Assembly: GCA_013816695.1 (NCBI GenBank)
Contig: JACDDZ010000016.1
Span: 1-15,158, forward strand
Source: Gemmatimonadaceae bacterium
GTDB taxonomy: Bacteria; Gemmatimonadota; Gemmatimonadetes; Gemmatimonadales; Gemmatimonadaceae
Length of the DNA stretch: 15,158 nt
Direction: 5' to 3'
Part shown: positions 6,275 through 13,199 of the stretch, piece after piece
How positions within the stretch are numbered: position 1 is the first letter of the stretch
How the letters are laid out: each line of letters opens with the position of its first letter
The notes under the pieces: model-generated
Seen by the model: the letters and a program-made list of their open reading frames with translations, nothing else
Databases searched by the model: none
What the model was told of the DNA's origin: nothing
Made by a program: the position numbers and the translations under genes

Positions 6275-7134
6275 CCTCGGTACAAGTGTCAGCGCAGGCA
6301 AAGCTGAACCTCGCACTCCGGATACTCGGACGAGACGACTCGGGATACCACCCGCTGGAGACTTTGTTTCTGCGGATCGACCTGGCGGACGAAATCAGCA
6401 TTCGTCTGACTGACGGCGAAAGGACTGTGGTTTGCAGCAAAGATGTCGGCCCGCCTGAGACCAATCTCGCCTACCAGGCGGCTGAAGCATACTCAGTCGC
6501 GACTGGGTGGCCCGGAGGTTGGGACATAAGCGTAGAGAAGCGGATTCCAGTTGGCTCAGGACTCGGCGGCGGAAGTGCGGACGCTGGCGCGGTGCTCCGG
6601 GGGTTGAATGCGATGGCGCCGAATCCAATCCGCGCTCCGGAGTTACTGACAATTGCGGCGACGCTCGGGGCAGATGTCGCGTTCATGGCGAGCAACATCG
6701 TTTTTGCTTTTGCGGAAGGATACGGGGAGAAGCTCACCGAGCTTGCTCCGCCGCCTTCTCGTCAGGTTGCGCTGGCCGTTCCTGCATTTGGATTGTCATC
6801 CGCGGAGGCCTATCGTTGGATCGACGCCGACAGGGTTGCCCGTGCCAACCGGGACCGCTGGGATCTGTCTCAACTTTCGTGGGCATCGCTGGATTCTATC
6901 GTAGGAAACGATTTCACCCCCGTCGTTTCGCGGCGGCATCCCGAGATTTTTCGGCTTGTAGACTGCCTTGTGCGTGGCGGGGCAGTTGCCGCGGGAATGA
7001 CAGGGTCAGGCTCCGCCGTTTTTGGCCTTTTTGAGGAAAGGCCTGAGGAGGGCGCCATTTCGCTTCCGGTGGACGCTCAATTGATATGGACGAGCACGTC
7101 GGGTCGAGTTGTTGAACCCCGACTTATGGGCTAG
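6271..7134 (+). CDS. ispE: 4-diphosphocytidyl-2-C-methyl-D-erythritol kinase IspE
   Basis: GHMP kinase that phosphorylates CDP-ME at the 2-hydroxyl, the fourth step of the methylerythritol-phosphate route to isoprenoids. The 287 residues are of normal length. The N-terminal substrate motif AKLNLALRILGR-x2-SGYHPLETLF (10-33) carries the catalytic Lys11. The glycine-rich ATP loop PVGSGLGGGSADAG lies at 93-106. GADVAF at 133-138 supplies the catalytic Asp135; Ala replaces the more common Pro. NDF (the usual NDFE/NDLE region) and the C-terminal AGMTGSGSAVFGLF are also present. The GTG start overlaps the stop of the membrane-protein gene. The tRNA-Gln gene begins 17 nt after the TAG and so may be processed from the same transcript. 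Confidence 0.96.
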   Translation: MTSVQVSAQAKLNLALRILGRDDSGYHPLETLFLRIDLADEISIRLTDGERTVVCSKDVGPPETNLAYQAAEAYSVATGWPGGWDISVEKRIPVGSGLGGGSADAGAVLRGLNAMAPNPIRAPELLTIAATLGADVAFMASNIVFAFAEGYGEKLTELAPPPSRQVALAVPAFGLSSAEAYRWIDADRVARANRDRWDLSQLSWASLDSIVGNDFTPVVSRRHPEIFRLVDCLVRGGAVAAGMTGSGSAVFGLFEERPEEGAISLPVDAQLIWTSTSGRVVEPRLMG

Positions 7135-7151
7135 CTTTCCCCGCTCGACAT

Positions 7152-7222
7152 TGCCCCCTCGTCCAATGGCAGGACATCGGTCTTTGGATCCGAGAATGGT
7201 GGTTCGAATCCACCGGGGGCAA
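7152..7222 (+). tRNA. tRNA-Gln (anticodon TTG)
   Basis: A full cloverleaf can be drawn by hand. The acceptor stem TGCCCCC / GGGGGCA pairs 7152-7158 with 7215-7221, with discriminator A7222. The D-stem is GTCC/GGAC. The anticodon stem TCGGT/TCCGA encloses the loop CTTTGGA, which includes a G-T/A-type closing region. The variable region is GAAT, and the T-stem GGTGG/CCACC encloses TTCGAAT. The loop gives anticodon TTG, which reads CAA (and CAG by wobble). The length is 71 nt and the 3' CCA is not encoded, so CCA must be added by nucleotidyltransferase. It lies between ispE and prs, an order also seen in other bacterial groups. Confidence 0.96.
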
Positions 7223-7267
7223 TTGAACTAACTCCCTCTCCCATTTAACTTTAAAGGCTGCCTAGGC

Positions 7268-8221
7268 ATGGACGGACTTTCCGTACCCAGTCACGGCTTG
7301 AAAATTCTCTGCGGCTCGGCAAACCCGCGCCTCGGAGAAGAGATCGCACGGAATGTTGGAGTGGAGCTGGCCAGTGCTACGGTCACCCGCTTCGCAGATG
7401 GCGAGATCTTCGTACGCATCGATGAGAACATTCGTGGAAACGATGTCTTCATAGTGCAGCCGACGAACCCGCCCTCGGACAATATCATGGAGCTGGTGCT
7501 GCTGATTGACGCTGCAAAGCGTGCGTCGGCGGCGCGAATTACCTGTGTGATGCCCTACTATGGGTATTCACGTCAAGACAGGAAAGACCAGCCCCGCGTC
7601 GCAATTGGTGCCAAGCTGCTCGCGAACATGATCGTGACAGCCGGAGCCGACCGCGTTGTGGGACTCGATTTCCATCAACACCAGCTGCAGGGATTTTTCG
7701 ATGTTCCGGTGGATCACCTGTATGCAGCACCGGTTTTTGTTTCGCATTTCCGCAAGAAGGAGCTTGGGGAGCCGGTAATCGTTGCGCCTGATGTGGGCTC
7801 GGCGAAGATGGCCCGGGGCTTTGCCAAAAGATTGAACGGCTCACTCGCCATCATCGACAAGCGTCGGCCGAAGGCGAATGTGTCTGAAGTTGTAAACGTC
7901 GTTGGTGAGGTCGAGGGCAAGCATTGCATTCTTGCCGACGACATGATCGACACGGCTGGAACGGTTTCTGAAGCTGCTCGTGCACTGAAGAATCTTGGAG
8001 CGCTGGACATTTTCGTCTGCGCAACCCATGCACTCCTCAGCGGCCCCGCGGTGGAGAGACTGAGCAATGCGCCAATCAAGGAAGTCGTGGTAACGGACAG
8101 CATCATGATTTCCGAGGAAAAGAGGTTCCCGCAGCTCTGTGTTCTTTCAGTAGGTGAGCTGTTGGGCAAGGCGGTCCGATACATACACAGCGAGCAATCC
8201 GTCAGCTCGCTTTTCGAGTAA
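7268..8221 (+). CDS. prs: Ribose-phosphate pyrophosphokinase (PRPP synthetase)
   Basis: Transfers pyrophosphate from ATP to ribose 5-phosphate, giving PRPP for purine, pyrimidine, NAD, histidine and tryptophan synthesis. The 317 residues are typical of class I enzymes. Visible motifs are RFADGEIFVRI (41-51), the ATP-binding region MPYYGYSRQDRK (95-106), the metal-binding His136 in LDFHQHQLQGFF (133-144), the flexible catalytic loop IIDKRRP (195-201), and the PRPP loop LADDMIDTAGT (222-232). LDFHQHQ differs slightly from the common DLHA-x-QIQ but keeps the His. The start ATG has only a weak AAAGG about 11 nt upstream. It is followed after 18 bp by rplY and then pth, probably as one transcript. 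Confidence 0.97.
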   Translation: MDGLSVPSHGLKILCGSANPRLGEEIARNVGVELASATVTRFADGEIFVRIDENIRGNDVFIVQPTNPPSDNIMELVLLIDAAKRASAARITCVMPYYGYSRQDRKDQPRVAIGAKLLANMIVTAGADRVVGLDFHQHQLQGFFDVPVDHLYAAPVFVSHFRKKELGEPVIVAPDVGSAKMARGFAKRLNGSLAIIDKRRPKANVSEVVNVVGEVEGKHCILADDMIDTAGTVSEAARALKNLGALDIFVCATHALLSGPAVERLSNAPIKEVVVTDSIMISEEKRFPQLCVLSVGELLGKAVRYIHSEQSVSSLFE

Positions 8222-8239
8222 CCAGGGAAGGAAGTTTTT

Positions 8240-8908
8240 ATGGCAACTGCAAATCTTTCAGCAATCACGCGGAACGAATCTGGAAAGGGTCCGGCGCGCA
8301 CACTGCGCAGTCAGGGCAAGATTCCCGCGACGATCTACGGTCACAAGCGCAAGCCGCAGTCACTTGCAATCGACACCCGCGAGCTCGAGAAGCTGCTCGG
8401 ATCGATCTCGGCCGAAAACACTGTCATCGATCTCGCGGTAGGTGGAACCAGCTCGAGAACACTCATTCGTGAGATCCAGCGCCATCCATTCAAGCGCCAG
8501 ATTCTACACGTTGATTTCCAGGAGCTGGTCGCCGGTGAGATGGTCATCGTGCGCGTTCCGCTTATCCTTGTCGGCGTGTCCGAAGGCGTCCGGTTGGGCG
8601 GCGGTGTTCTTGACCAGACCATGCGCGATCTCGAAGTCCGCGTCGATCCGGCGAACATCCCGAACCACATCGACGTCAACATCGACCATCTCCAGATTGG
8701 TCAGTCGATTCACATCGAAGAGATCAAGCTTCCCGACGGCGTTGAAGTCATGGGCGACAAATCTTCCCCTGTTTGCGTAGTCTCCGCGCCGCGTGCGGCG
8801 ATCGAGGCCACAGTGCCGGTTGAGGGTGAAGAGGGTGCAGCTGCCGCCGAGCCTGAAGTCATTCGCAAGGCCAAGGCTGACGACGAGGAAGCGGAAGAGA
8901 AGAAGTAG
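8240..8908 (+). CDS. rplY: 50S ribosomal protein L25 (TL5/Ctc form)
   Basis: Binds 5S rRNA in the central protuberance of the large subunit. At 222 residues it is the long two-domain form (TL5/CTC) rather than the short E. coli L25. The N-terminal 5S-binding beta-barrel covers about 1-95, with GKGPARTLRSQGKIPATIYG (16-35) and FKRQILHVDFQEL. The C-terminal beta-domain covers about 96-190, with VPLILVGVSEGVRLGGGVLDQ and LPDGVEV. A tail of about 30 residues is rich in Ala, Glu and Lys and probably disordered. A strong ribosome-binding site, GGAAGGAAG, precedes the ATG by about 6 nt. Position between prs and pth is the common arrangement for ctc/rplY. Confidence 0.96.
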   Translation: MATANLSAITRNESGKGPARTLRSQGKIPATIYGHKRKPQSLAIDTRELEKLLGSISAENTVIDLAVGGTSSRTLIREIQRHPFKRQILHVDFQELVAGEMVIVRVPLILVGVSEGVRLGGGVLDQTMRDLEVRVDPANIPNHIDVNIDHLQIGQSIHIEEIKLPDGVEVMGDKSSPVCVVSAPRAAIEATVPVEGEEGAAAAEPEVIRKAKADDEEAEEKK

Positions 8909-8922
8909 TCTTCCGCCCAGTC

Positions 8923-9531
8923 TTGAAGGTCATTCTTGGCCTCGGGAATCCGGGGCGACAGTACGAAGCAACACGTCACAACGTCGGCTGGTGGGTACTC
9001 GACCACCTGGCCGACGTTTGGCATTTCGATGGGTGGAAGAAGGACCACGATTCGCTGGTAACGCAGGGAATGGTGGGCGCTCACCGGGTTCGTCTGGTGA
9101 AGCCGCAGACGTTCATGAATCTCAGCGGCCAGGCGCTCAAAACTTATCTGCGCAGGCCGTTTTGGGCCGCCGCGAAAGATCTGCTTGTGATTGTGGACGA
9201 TGTCGCGCTGCCGGTGGGACGTTACAGGCTGCGTGCACGTGGAAGTGCGGGTGGGCACAATGGACTTCGCAACATCGAGCACGCCATCGAAAGCAACGAG
9301 TACCCGCGCCTTCGCGTCGGTGTTGGTCCGTCAGAAGAGCGGAAAGGGATTTACTCTGATCTTGCAGACTTTGTGCTAGCTCCATTCGCGAAGGACGAGC
9401 GTTCAATGATTCTCGACCTGATGCCAAAATTCACCAATGCCTGCGATCTTTGGGTGCATGACGGAATAGAAAAAGCCATGAATGTGCATAACGCCGGTGC
9501 CGCAAAAGAACGTGACGATTCGGAAACCTGA
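8923..9531 (+). CDS. pth: Peptidyl-tRNA hydrolase
   Basis: Cleaves the ester bond of peptidyl-tRNAs dropped from stalled ribosomes, recycling tRNA. It has 202 residues, normal for bacterial Pth. Key residues are all present: Asn9 in LGNPG, catalytic His19 in TRHNVGW, Asn66 in QTFMN, Asp92 in VDDVALPVG, and Asn113 in GSAGGHNGLRNI. The start is TTG at 8923; the first residues (MKVILGLGNPG) fit the family exactly, so no other start is possible without losing the active site. Ribosome binding probably uses the purine-rich GAAGAGAAGAAG at the end of rplY, 14 bp before, suggesting coupling to rplY. It is followed by a long hairpin before ychF. Confidence 0.96.
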   Translation: MKVILGLGNPGRQYEATRHNVGWWVLDHLADVWHFDGWKKDHDSLVTQGMVGAHRVRLVKPQTFMNLSGQALKTYLRRPFWAAAKDLLVIVDDVALPVGRYRLRARGSAGGHNGLRNIEHAIESNEYPRLRVGVGPSEERKGIYSDLADFVLAPFAKDERSMILDLMPKFTNACDLWVHDGIEKAMNVHNAGAAKERDDSET

Positions 9532-9553
9532 CTCCTAAACCGCAAACTTCACT

Positions 9554-9685
9554 GCAACTAGGAGTAAATGAGACTAAAGGAGTCAAGGAAACTGAGAATG
9601 CTGGGGTTACCAACCGGGCAGCCGTAGTTGCAGTTCCCCATGAAGTAACTCCTTGACTCCTTCAATCTCATTTACTCCTAGTTGC
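9554..9685. repeat. Long hairpin between pth and ychF (36-bp arms)
   Basis: An inverted repeat with arms 9554-9589 and 9650-9685 pairs at 34 of 36 positions. It comprises a perfect outer 20-bp stem, a short interruption at 9574-9576, and a perfect 13-bp inner stem. The roughly 60-nt apical part has a possible GGGG/CCCC pairing (9603-9606 with 9636-9639). Each arm contains two diverged copies of an 18-bp unit beginning AGGAGT (9560 and 9578, about 14 of 18 identical). It lies 22 bp after the pth stop and 31 bp before the ychF start. It may terminate or stabilise the pth transcript; an intergenic repeat element is equally possible. Confidence 0.9.
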
Positions 9686-9716
9686 TGTTTTCTGTCGCAA
9701 TAAACTTTTGGAATAA

Positions 9717-10817
9717 ATGCTAAAACTTGGAATTGTTGGTCTGCCGAATGTCGGGAAATCCACGCTGTTCAATGCGCTCACGTCAGCGAAGGCCGAGGCA
9801 GCTAATTATCCGTTTTGCACGGTGGAGCCAAACGTTGGCATGGTTGAAGTTCCGGACCCGCGCATTTCGGCGATAGCGGAAATCGTCCAGCCGAAGAAGT
9901 CTGTTCCTGCAGTTGTGCAGTTCGTTGACATTGCGGGTCTTGTAAAGGGCGCAGCAGAGGGTGAAGGACTCGGCAACAAGTTCCTTGCAAACATTCGCGA
10001 GACAGACGCGATCGTGCACGTGGTGCGCTGCTTCGAGGACGAGGACGTAACGCACGTGATGGGCGGGGTTGATCCTGTGCGCGACCGTGAAGTCATTGAG
10101 TTCGAGCTTGCGCTGTCCGACCTGGCATCGATGGAAAAGCGCCTGGACAAGACGAAACGCTCTGCGAAAACGGGAGACAAGGAAGCACTCGCCGAGCTCG
10201 GTCCGCTTGAAAAAGCATATGAGTTCCTTAAGGAAGGACGCGGGCTCTGGGAAGCAAAGCTGACGAAGGAAGAACTCGCGATTCTGGCTCCACTCAGTCT
10301 GCTCACCACGAAACCAGTTTTGTATGCAGCCAATGTCACAGACGCCGAATTGAGCGGCGAGGAGGGCCCACACGTAAAGGCCCTGCGAGCGGCGATTGCC
10401 GAGAGCGGGGAGCATGCGGAAGTGGTTCCCTTCTCTGCGCGAATCGAAGCCGAGCTTGCGGAGCTTCCGCCGGAGGATCGCGCTGACTTCCTGTCGTCAC
10501 TGGGACTCGAGTCTGCGGGTCTCGATCGATTGATTCGTGCGGGATATCACCTCATGGGTCTGCAAACCTATTTCACCGCTGGCGAGCAGGAAGTTCGTGC
10601 GTGGACGATTCACAATGGCGACACTGCGCCCAAGGCCGCTGCCGTTATTCATACGGACTTCGAGAAAGGCTTCATTCGCGCGGAGACGGTAGCGTACGAA
10701 GAGTTTATTTCGCTCGGCGGGTGGAAGGGCGCGAAGGAAAAGGGGGCAGTTCGTTCGGAAGGAAAGGAGTATGTCGTCAAGGACGGGGATGTGCTCCTGT
10801 TCCGGTTCAACGTTTAG
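9717..10817 (+). CDS. ychF: Ribosome-binding ATPase YchF (OLA1 family)
   Basis: TRAFAC-class P-loop protein that prefers ATP to GTP, binds ribosomes and is linked to translation and stress responses. The 366 residues are of normal length. Walker A GLPNVGKST is at 8-16, the G2 region YPFCTVEPNVG at 31-41, G3 DIAGLVKGA at 71-79, a coiled-coil insertion at about 130-175, and the C-terminal TGS domain at about 281-364 (GLQTYFTAGEQEVRAWTI to DGDVLLFRF). The nucleotide-specificity motif is NVTD at 206-209. YchF usually has Asn-x-x-Glu here, so Asp is a conservative variant; the Lys of GTPases is absent, as expected. The gene is flanked by a long hairpin on each side and is probably its own transcription unit. 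Confidence 0.97.
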   Translation: MLKLGIVGLPNVGKSTLFNALTSAKAEAANYPFCTVEPNVGMVEVPDPRISAIAEIVQPKKSVPAVVQFVDIAGLVKGAAEGEGLGNKFLANIRETDAIVHVVRCFEDEDVTHVMGGVDPVRDREVIEFELALSDLASMEKRLDKTKRSAKTGDKEALAELGPLEKAYEFLKEGRGLWEAKLTKEELAILAPLSLLTTKPVLYAANVTDAELSGEEGPHVKALRAAIAESGEHAEVVPFSARIEAELAELPPEDRADFLSSLGLESAGLDRLIRAGYHLMGLQTYFTAGEQEVRAWTIHNGDTAPKAAAVIHTDFEKGFIRAETVAYEEFISLGGWKGAKEKGAVRSEGKEYVVKDGDVLLFRFNV

Positions 10818-10823
10818 TCGACA

Positions 10824-10944
10824 AGCCATTTCGTCTGGTTGGCCCGTTGGTCGTTTTCCGTTCACCGTAAATGCCGTTGACCGTAACTGACAACGGTCAA
10901 CAGACAACTGAAAACGACCAACGGGCCAACAATACGAAATGGCT
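10824..10944. repeat. Long heptamer-built hairpin between ychF and rpsF (34-bp arms)
   Basis: The inverted arms 10824-10857 and 10911-10944 pair at 32 of 34 positions. Inside them a perfect 9-bp stem pairs 10876-10884 with 10893-10901. Both arms show 7-bp periodicity: CGT recurs at 10845, 10852, 10859, 10866, 10875 and 10882, and AAC recurs at 10885, 10892, 10899, 10906, 10913 and 10920. The hairpin begins 7 bp after the ychF stop and ends 131 bp before rpsF. Its position suits a transcript end, but there is no classic U-run. Confidence 0.9.
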
Positions 10945-11075
10945 GAACGTGTTGTTGTTCGCTGCCCTCTCCGCTAGCTTTACGAAGTCCCAATTCGGCC
11001 ACGAATGGCCAAAAAACCGACCTCCTCCCGCTCCGGCAACGAACGGGGGGCTAACGACCAAAGGAGCATTGCCGC
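10945..11075 (+). promoter_or_regulatory. rpsF leader region, possible promoter and structured 5' UTR
   Basis: This 131-bp gap precedes the rpsF-rpsR-DUF2232-rplI operon. It contains a perfect small hairpin, GGCCA-CGAA-TGGCC (10997-11010), followed by six A residues. A second possible hairpin, CTCCG/CGGGG, encloses an 8-nt loop around 11031-11048. AAAGGAG, 9 nt before the ATG, is a strong ribosome-binding site. Many bacteria carry an S6:S18-binding autoregulatory RNA in this position, which makes such a role plausible, but I could not confirm its consensus here. No clear -35/-10 pair was identified. Confidence 0.35.
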
Positions 11076-11438
11076 ATGCCTCGTAATTACGAGGCGGTAT
11101 ACATCTTCGACTCCACGCTCGAAGACACCGCCATCAACGACAAAATCAGCCGATTCCACGGGATGCTGGGCGAAGGTACGCCCGAAGTTGCGCATTGGGG
11201 TCGTCGCCAGCTCGCCTACCCCATTGGCACCAAGGAAAACGGGTACTACGTCATCGCCCAGTTTTCAGCCGAACCGGGTGTTCTCCCCGAGTTCGAACGC
11301 TCCCTCAAGCTCGATGACGGTGTGATGCGATATCTCATCACGCTGCACGAGAATGAGCTCGGTGCACCGCACATGAGCGAAGAAGAGCTTGCGGCCGCCG
11401 CACGCCGCGGTGATGACGATGACGACGACGAGGATTAA
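11076..11438 (+). CDS. rpsF: 30S ribosomal protein S6
   Basis: Binds the central domain of 16S rRNA as a heterodimer with S18. It has 120 residues. The ferredoxin-like fold begins with [17 protein letters not shown]. The conserved [20 protein letters not shown] (about 41-60) and [14 protein letters not shown] (about 84-97) are both present. The C-terminus ends in an acidic run ([11 protein letters not shown]), reminiscent of the acidic tails that are substrates for RimK-type glutamate ligation in some bacteria; this one is Asp-rich rather than Glu-rich. Its own strong Shine-Dalgarno and the preceding leader make it the first gene of the r-protein operon. No ssb or priB gene separates it from rpsR. 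Confidence 0.97.
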   Translation: MPRNYEAVYIFDSTLEDTAINDKISRFHGMLGEGTPEVAHWGRRQLAYPIGTKENGYYVIAQFSAEPGVLPEFERSLKLDDGVMRYLITLHENELGAPHMSEEELAAAARRGDDDDDDED

Positions 11439-11443
11439 CAACA

Positions 11444-11665
11444 ATGCGTAGACCACAGAAAAGCTGCCCCTTCTGCGAAGGGCGTGTACGTTGGATCGAT
11501 TACAAGGATGATCGCACTCTTGGCCGTTTCATTACCGACCAGGGCAAGATCCTTCCGAGCCGCCTGAGCGGAACCTGTGCGCGGCACCAGCGCCAGCTCT
11601 CCACTGCAATCAAGCGCGCGCGCTATCTCGCTCTGATCCCGTATACACGCGGGCATCAGGCGTAA
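11444..11665 (+). CDS. rpsR: 30S ribosomal protein S18, zinc-binding (C+) form
   Basis: Partner of S6 on the platform of the small subunit. It has 73 residues. The core [20 protein letters not shown] is characteristic of S18, and the C-terminus ALIPYT is standard. CPFC (Cys8, Cys11) with Cys45 and His48 (TCARH) gives a complete Zn-ribbon-like ligand set, so this is a zinc-containing paralogue type rather than the zinc-free form found in E. coli. It begins 5 bp after the rpsF stop and ends 3 bp before the next start. A ribosome-binding site of its own is weak, consistent with coupling to rpsF. Confidence 0.97.
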   Translation: MRRPQKSCPFCEGRVRWIDYKDDRTLGRFITDQGKILPSRLSGTCARHQRQLSTAIKRARYLALIPYTRGHQA

Positions 11666-11668
11666 CGA

Positions 11669-12682
11669 ATGACAGCCGCCGTCGGAGTGCAGCCTGTAAG
11701 GCAGCCGTGGCGGCGGCTGGTTTTTGCAGCAGCAGCAATGGTACTGGTCCCGCTCGTTCCGCACGTTCGGGCCTTCCTCCCCATCGAGCAGACAATGCTG
11801 CTCGTCATCCCCGCTGTCGCTTCATGCGCACTGGCTGGATGGCGGAATGGCGAGCGTCTGGCGTTCGCGACAATCTGGATTGTCGTTTCTGTGTGGATGC
11901 TCGCGCAGAGTGCAGGCCCCGCAGGCAGTTCCTATGATTTCATGGCAAGAGGATGGGCACTCCTGCTCGCGGCGTGCTTCGGATTGTCGGCAGTGCTGGC
12001 AACGGGAGTTTCCTTCTTTCCCCGCGCGCTTGCTTCACTTGGGGCCGCTACCATCATCGGCTTCGGCCTGGCAGCGGGCGGTGTTGGTGGAGCGGCAAGG
12101 GTCGCCAACGTTGCCAGGGTGGAATTCACCCGACGCAATGCGGAGTCGATCGCAGACCTGCAGCGCGGCTCAGGATCAAGGGAATGGCAGGAAATGACCG
12201 CCAAATCTCCTTCGCTGGCCGAAATGCCAGGGGTTAGCGAAAACCAGCTCAGATCCATTCCGCCCTATTCAAGTAATCTGGTTGCAGCTCTGCTGGGACT
12301 GGAATCGCTTGCCGCGCTTGCCTTGGCCTGGTCCGTTTATCACAGGTTCGCCACGCATCCGGTAGGTCCGGCGCTGGGACGGCTGCGGGAATTCCGGTTT
12401 AATGACCAGCTCGTCTGGGGATTGGCCGTGGGAGCGACTATTTTTCTATTGCCCCCTTTTATAGAAGGCCGGAGCGCCGGACTCAACCTTCTGGTCTTTT
12501 TTGGGTCGCTTTACGTTCTGCGAGGGTTCGGCATACTCGCCTGGATGACAAAGGGCCGGACATTGATGGTTGCTCTCGTTTTCGCCACGCTTCTGGCGTG
12601 GCCACTTGTAGGAATACTTGCGCTCGGCCTCGGGCTGGGCGATACATGGCTGGATTGGCGCAAAAGAGCTCAAGGCATTTGA
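11669..12682 (+). CDS. DUF2232 / YybS-like polytopic membrane protein
   Basis: A 337-residue integral membrane protein. Position between rpsR and rplI, together with the C-terminal pattern ALGLGLGDTWLDWRKR, identifies the DUF2232 (YybS-like) family, whose biochemical role is unknown. Hydrophobic segments are visible near 18-32, 40-56, 67-80, 92-110, 116-140, 206-226, 245-260, 271-290 and 297-325, so eight or nine membrane spans. A polar loop at about 145-205, with RRNAESIADLQRGSGSRE, separates the N- and C-terminal bundles. The ATG starts 3 bp after rpsR, so it must be translated from the ribosomal-protein transcript. Family members in other phyla occupy the same slot, suggesting a conserved but unexplained link with ribosome genes. 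Confidence 0.87.
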   Translation: MTAAVGVQPVRQPWRRLVFAAAAMVLVPLVPHVRAFLPIEQTMLLVIPAVASCALAGWRNGERLAFATIWIVVSVWMLAQSAGPAGSSYDFMARGWALLLAACFGLSAVLATGVSFFPRALASLGAATIIGFGLAAGGVGGAARVANVARVEFTRRNAESIADLQRGSGSREWQEMTAKSPSLAEMPGVSENQLRSIPPYSSNLVAALLGLESLAALALAWSVYHRFATHPVGPALGRLREFRFNDQLVWGLAVGATIFLLPPFIEGRSAGLNLLVFFGSLYVLRGFGILAWMTKGRTLMVALVFATLLAWPLVGILALGLGLGDTWLDWRKRAQGI

Positions 12683-12727
12683 GCCTCGCTGGACCAGTCG
12701 ATAACCGTTTGAGATAAGGATTAGTCA

Positions 12728-13171
12728 ATGGAAGTCATTTTGAGACAGGCAGTGGAAAAGCTCGGTCACCCTGGCGATATCGTTAAGGTTTCGCCGGGAT
12801 ACGGCCGCAATTTCCTCCTTCCCCGCGGCCTGGCGTACGAGGCAACAGCTGGAAACCGGAAGCGTATCGAACAGGAGCGTCAGCGCCTCGATAGCGCCGA
12901 AGAAGCAAGGCGTGGGGCCGCCTCCGAGATCGCGACCAAGCTCGAACAGGTTTCCCTGACTTTCTCCGCTCGCGTCGGTGAAGAGGGAAAGCTCTTCGGG
13001 TCGGTCACTTCAGCCGACATCGCGGCACAGCTCGAGCAGCAAGGCTTCCATATCGAGAAGCGCCAGATCGAATTGCACGACGCGATTCGCGCCCTTGGCG
13101 TTTACCGCGTGCCCATCCGGCTGCACGCGGACGTGCACCCCGAGATCAAGGTCTGGGTCATAAAACAATAA
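12728..13171 (+). CDS. rplI: 50S ribosomal protein L9
   Basis: Large-subunit protein anchored at the base of L1 and projecting across the ribosome surface; it affects frame maintenance and fidelity. The 147 residues are of normal length. The N-terminal 23S-binding domain has the signature VEKLGHPGDIVKVSPGYGRNFLLPRGLA (the Gly-Tyr-x-Arg-Asn-x-Leu-x-Pro core at about 24-34). A long connecting helix rich in Glu, Arg and Gln covers about 40-75. The C-terminal domain contains GKLFGSVTSADIAAQL (about 87-102) and ends VHPEIKVWV. The start is ATG; upstream GATAAGGA provides a ribosome-binding site about 6 nt away. It is the last gene of the rpsF operon and converges on the next gene with 28 bp between stop codons. 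Confidence 0.97.
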   Translation: MEVILRQAVEKLGHPGDIVKVSPGYGRNFLLPRGLAYEATAGNRKRIEQERQRLDSAEEARRGAASEIATKLEQVSLTFSARVGEEGKLFGSVTSADIAAQLEQQGFHIEKRQIELHDAIRALGVYRVPIRLHADVHPEIKVWVIKQ

Positions 13172-13199
13172 CCCCGTGGCGCTGGACAAATAGCCCATT

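Noticed and set aside
8710..9282. A 190-residue minus-strand frame across rplY and pth
   Set aside because: No recognisable motif, and it runs opposite two well-identified genes.
9554..9685. Miniature inverted-repeat transposable element
   Set aside because: No flanking target-site duplication could be seen and the three hairpins share no terminal sequence; left as a repeat of unknown origin.
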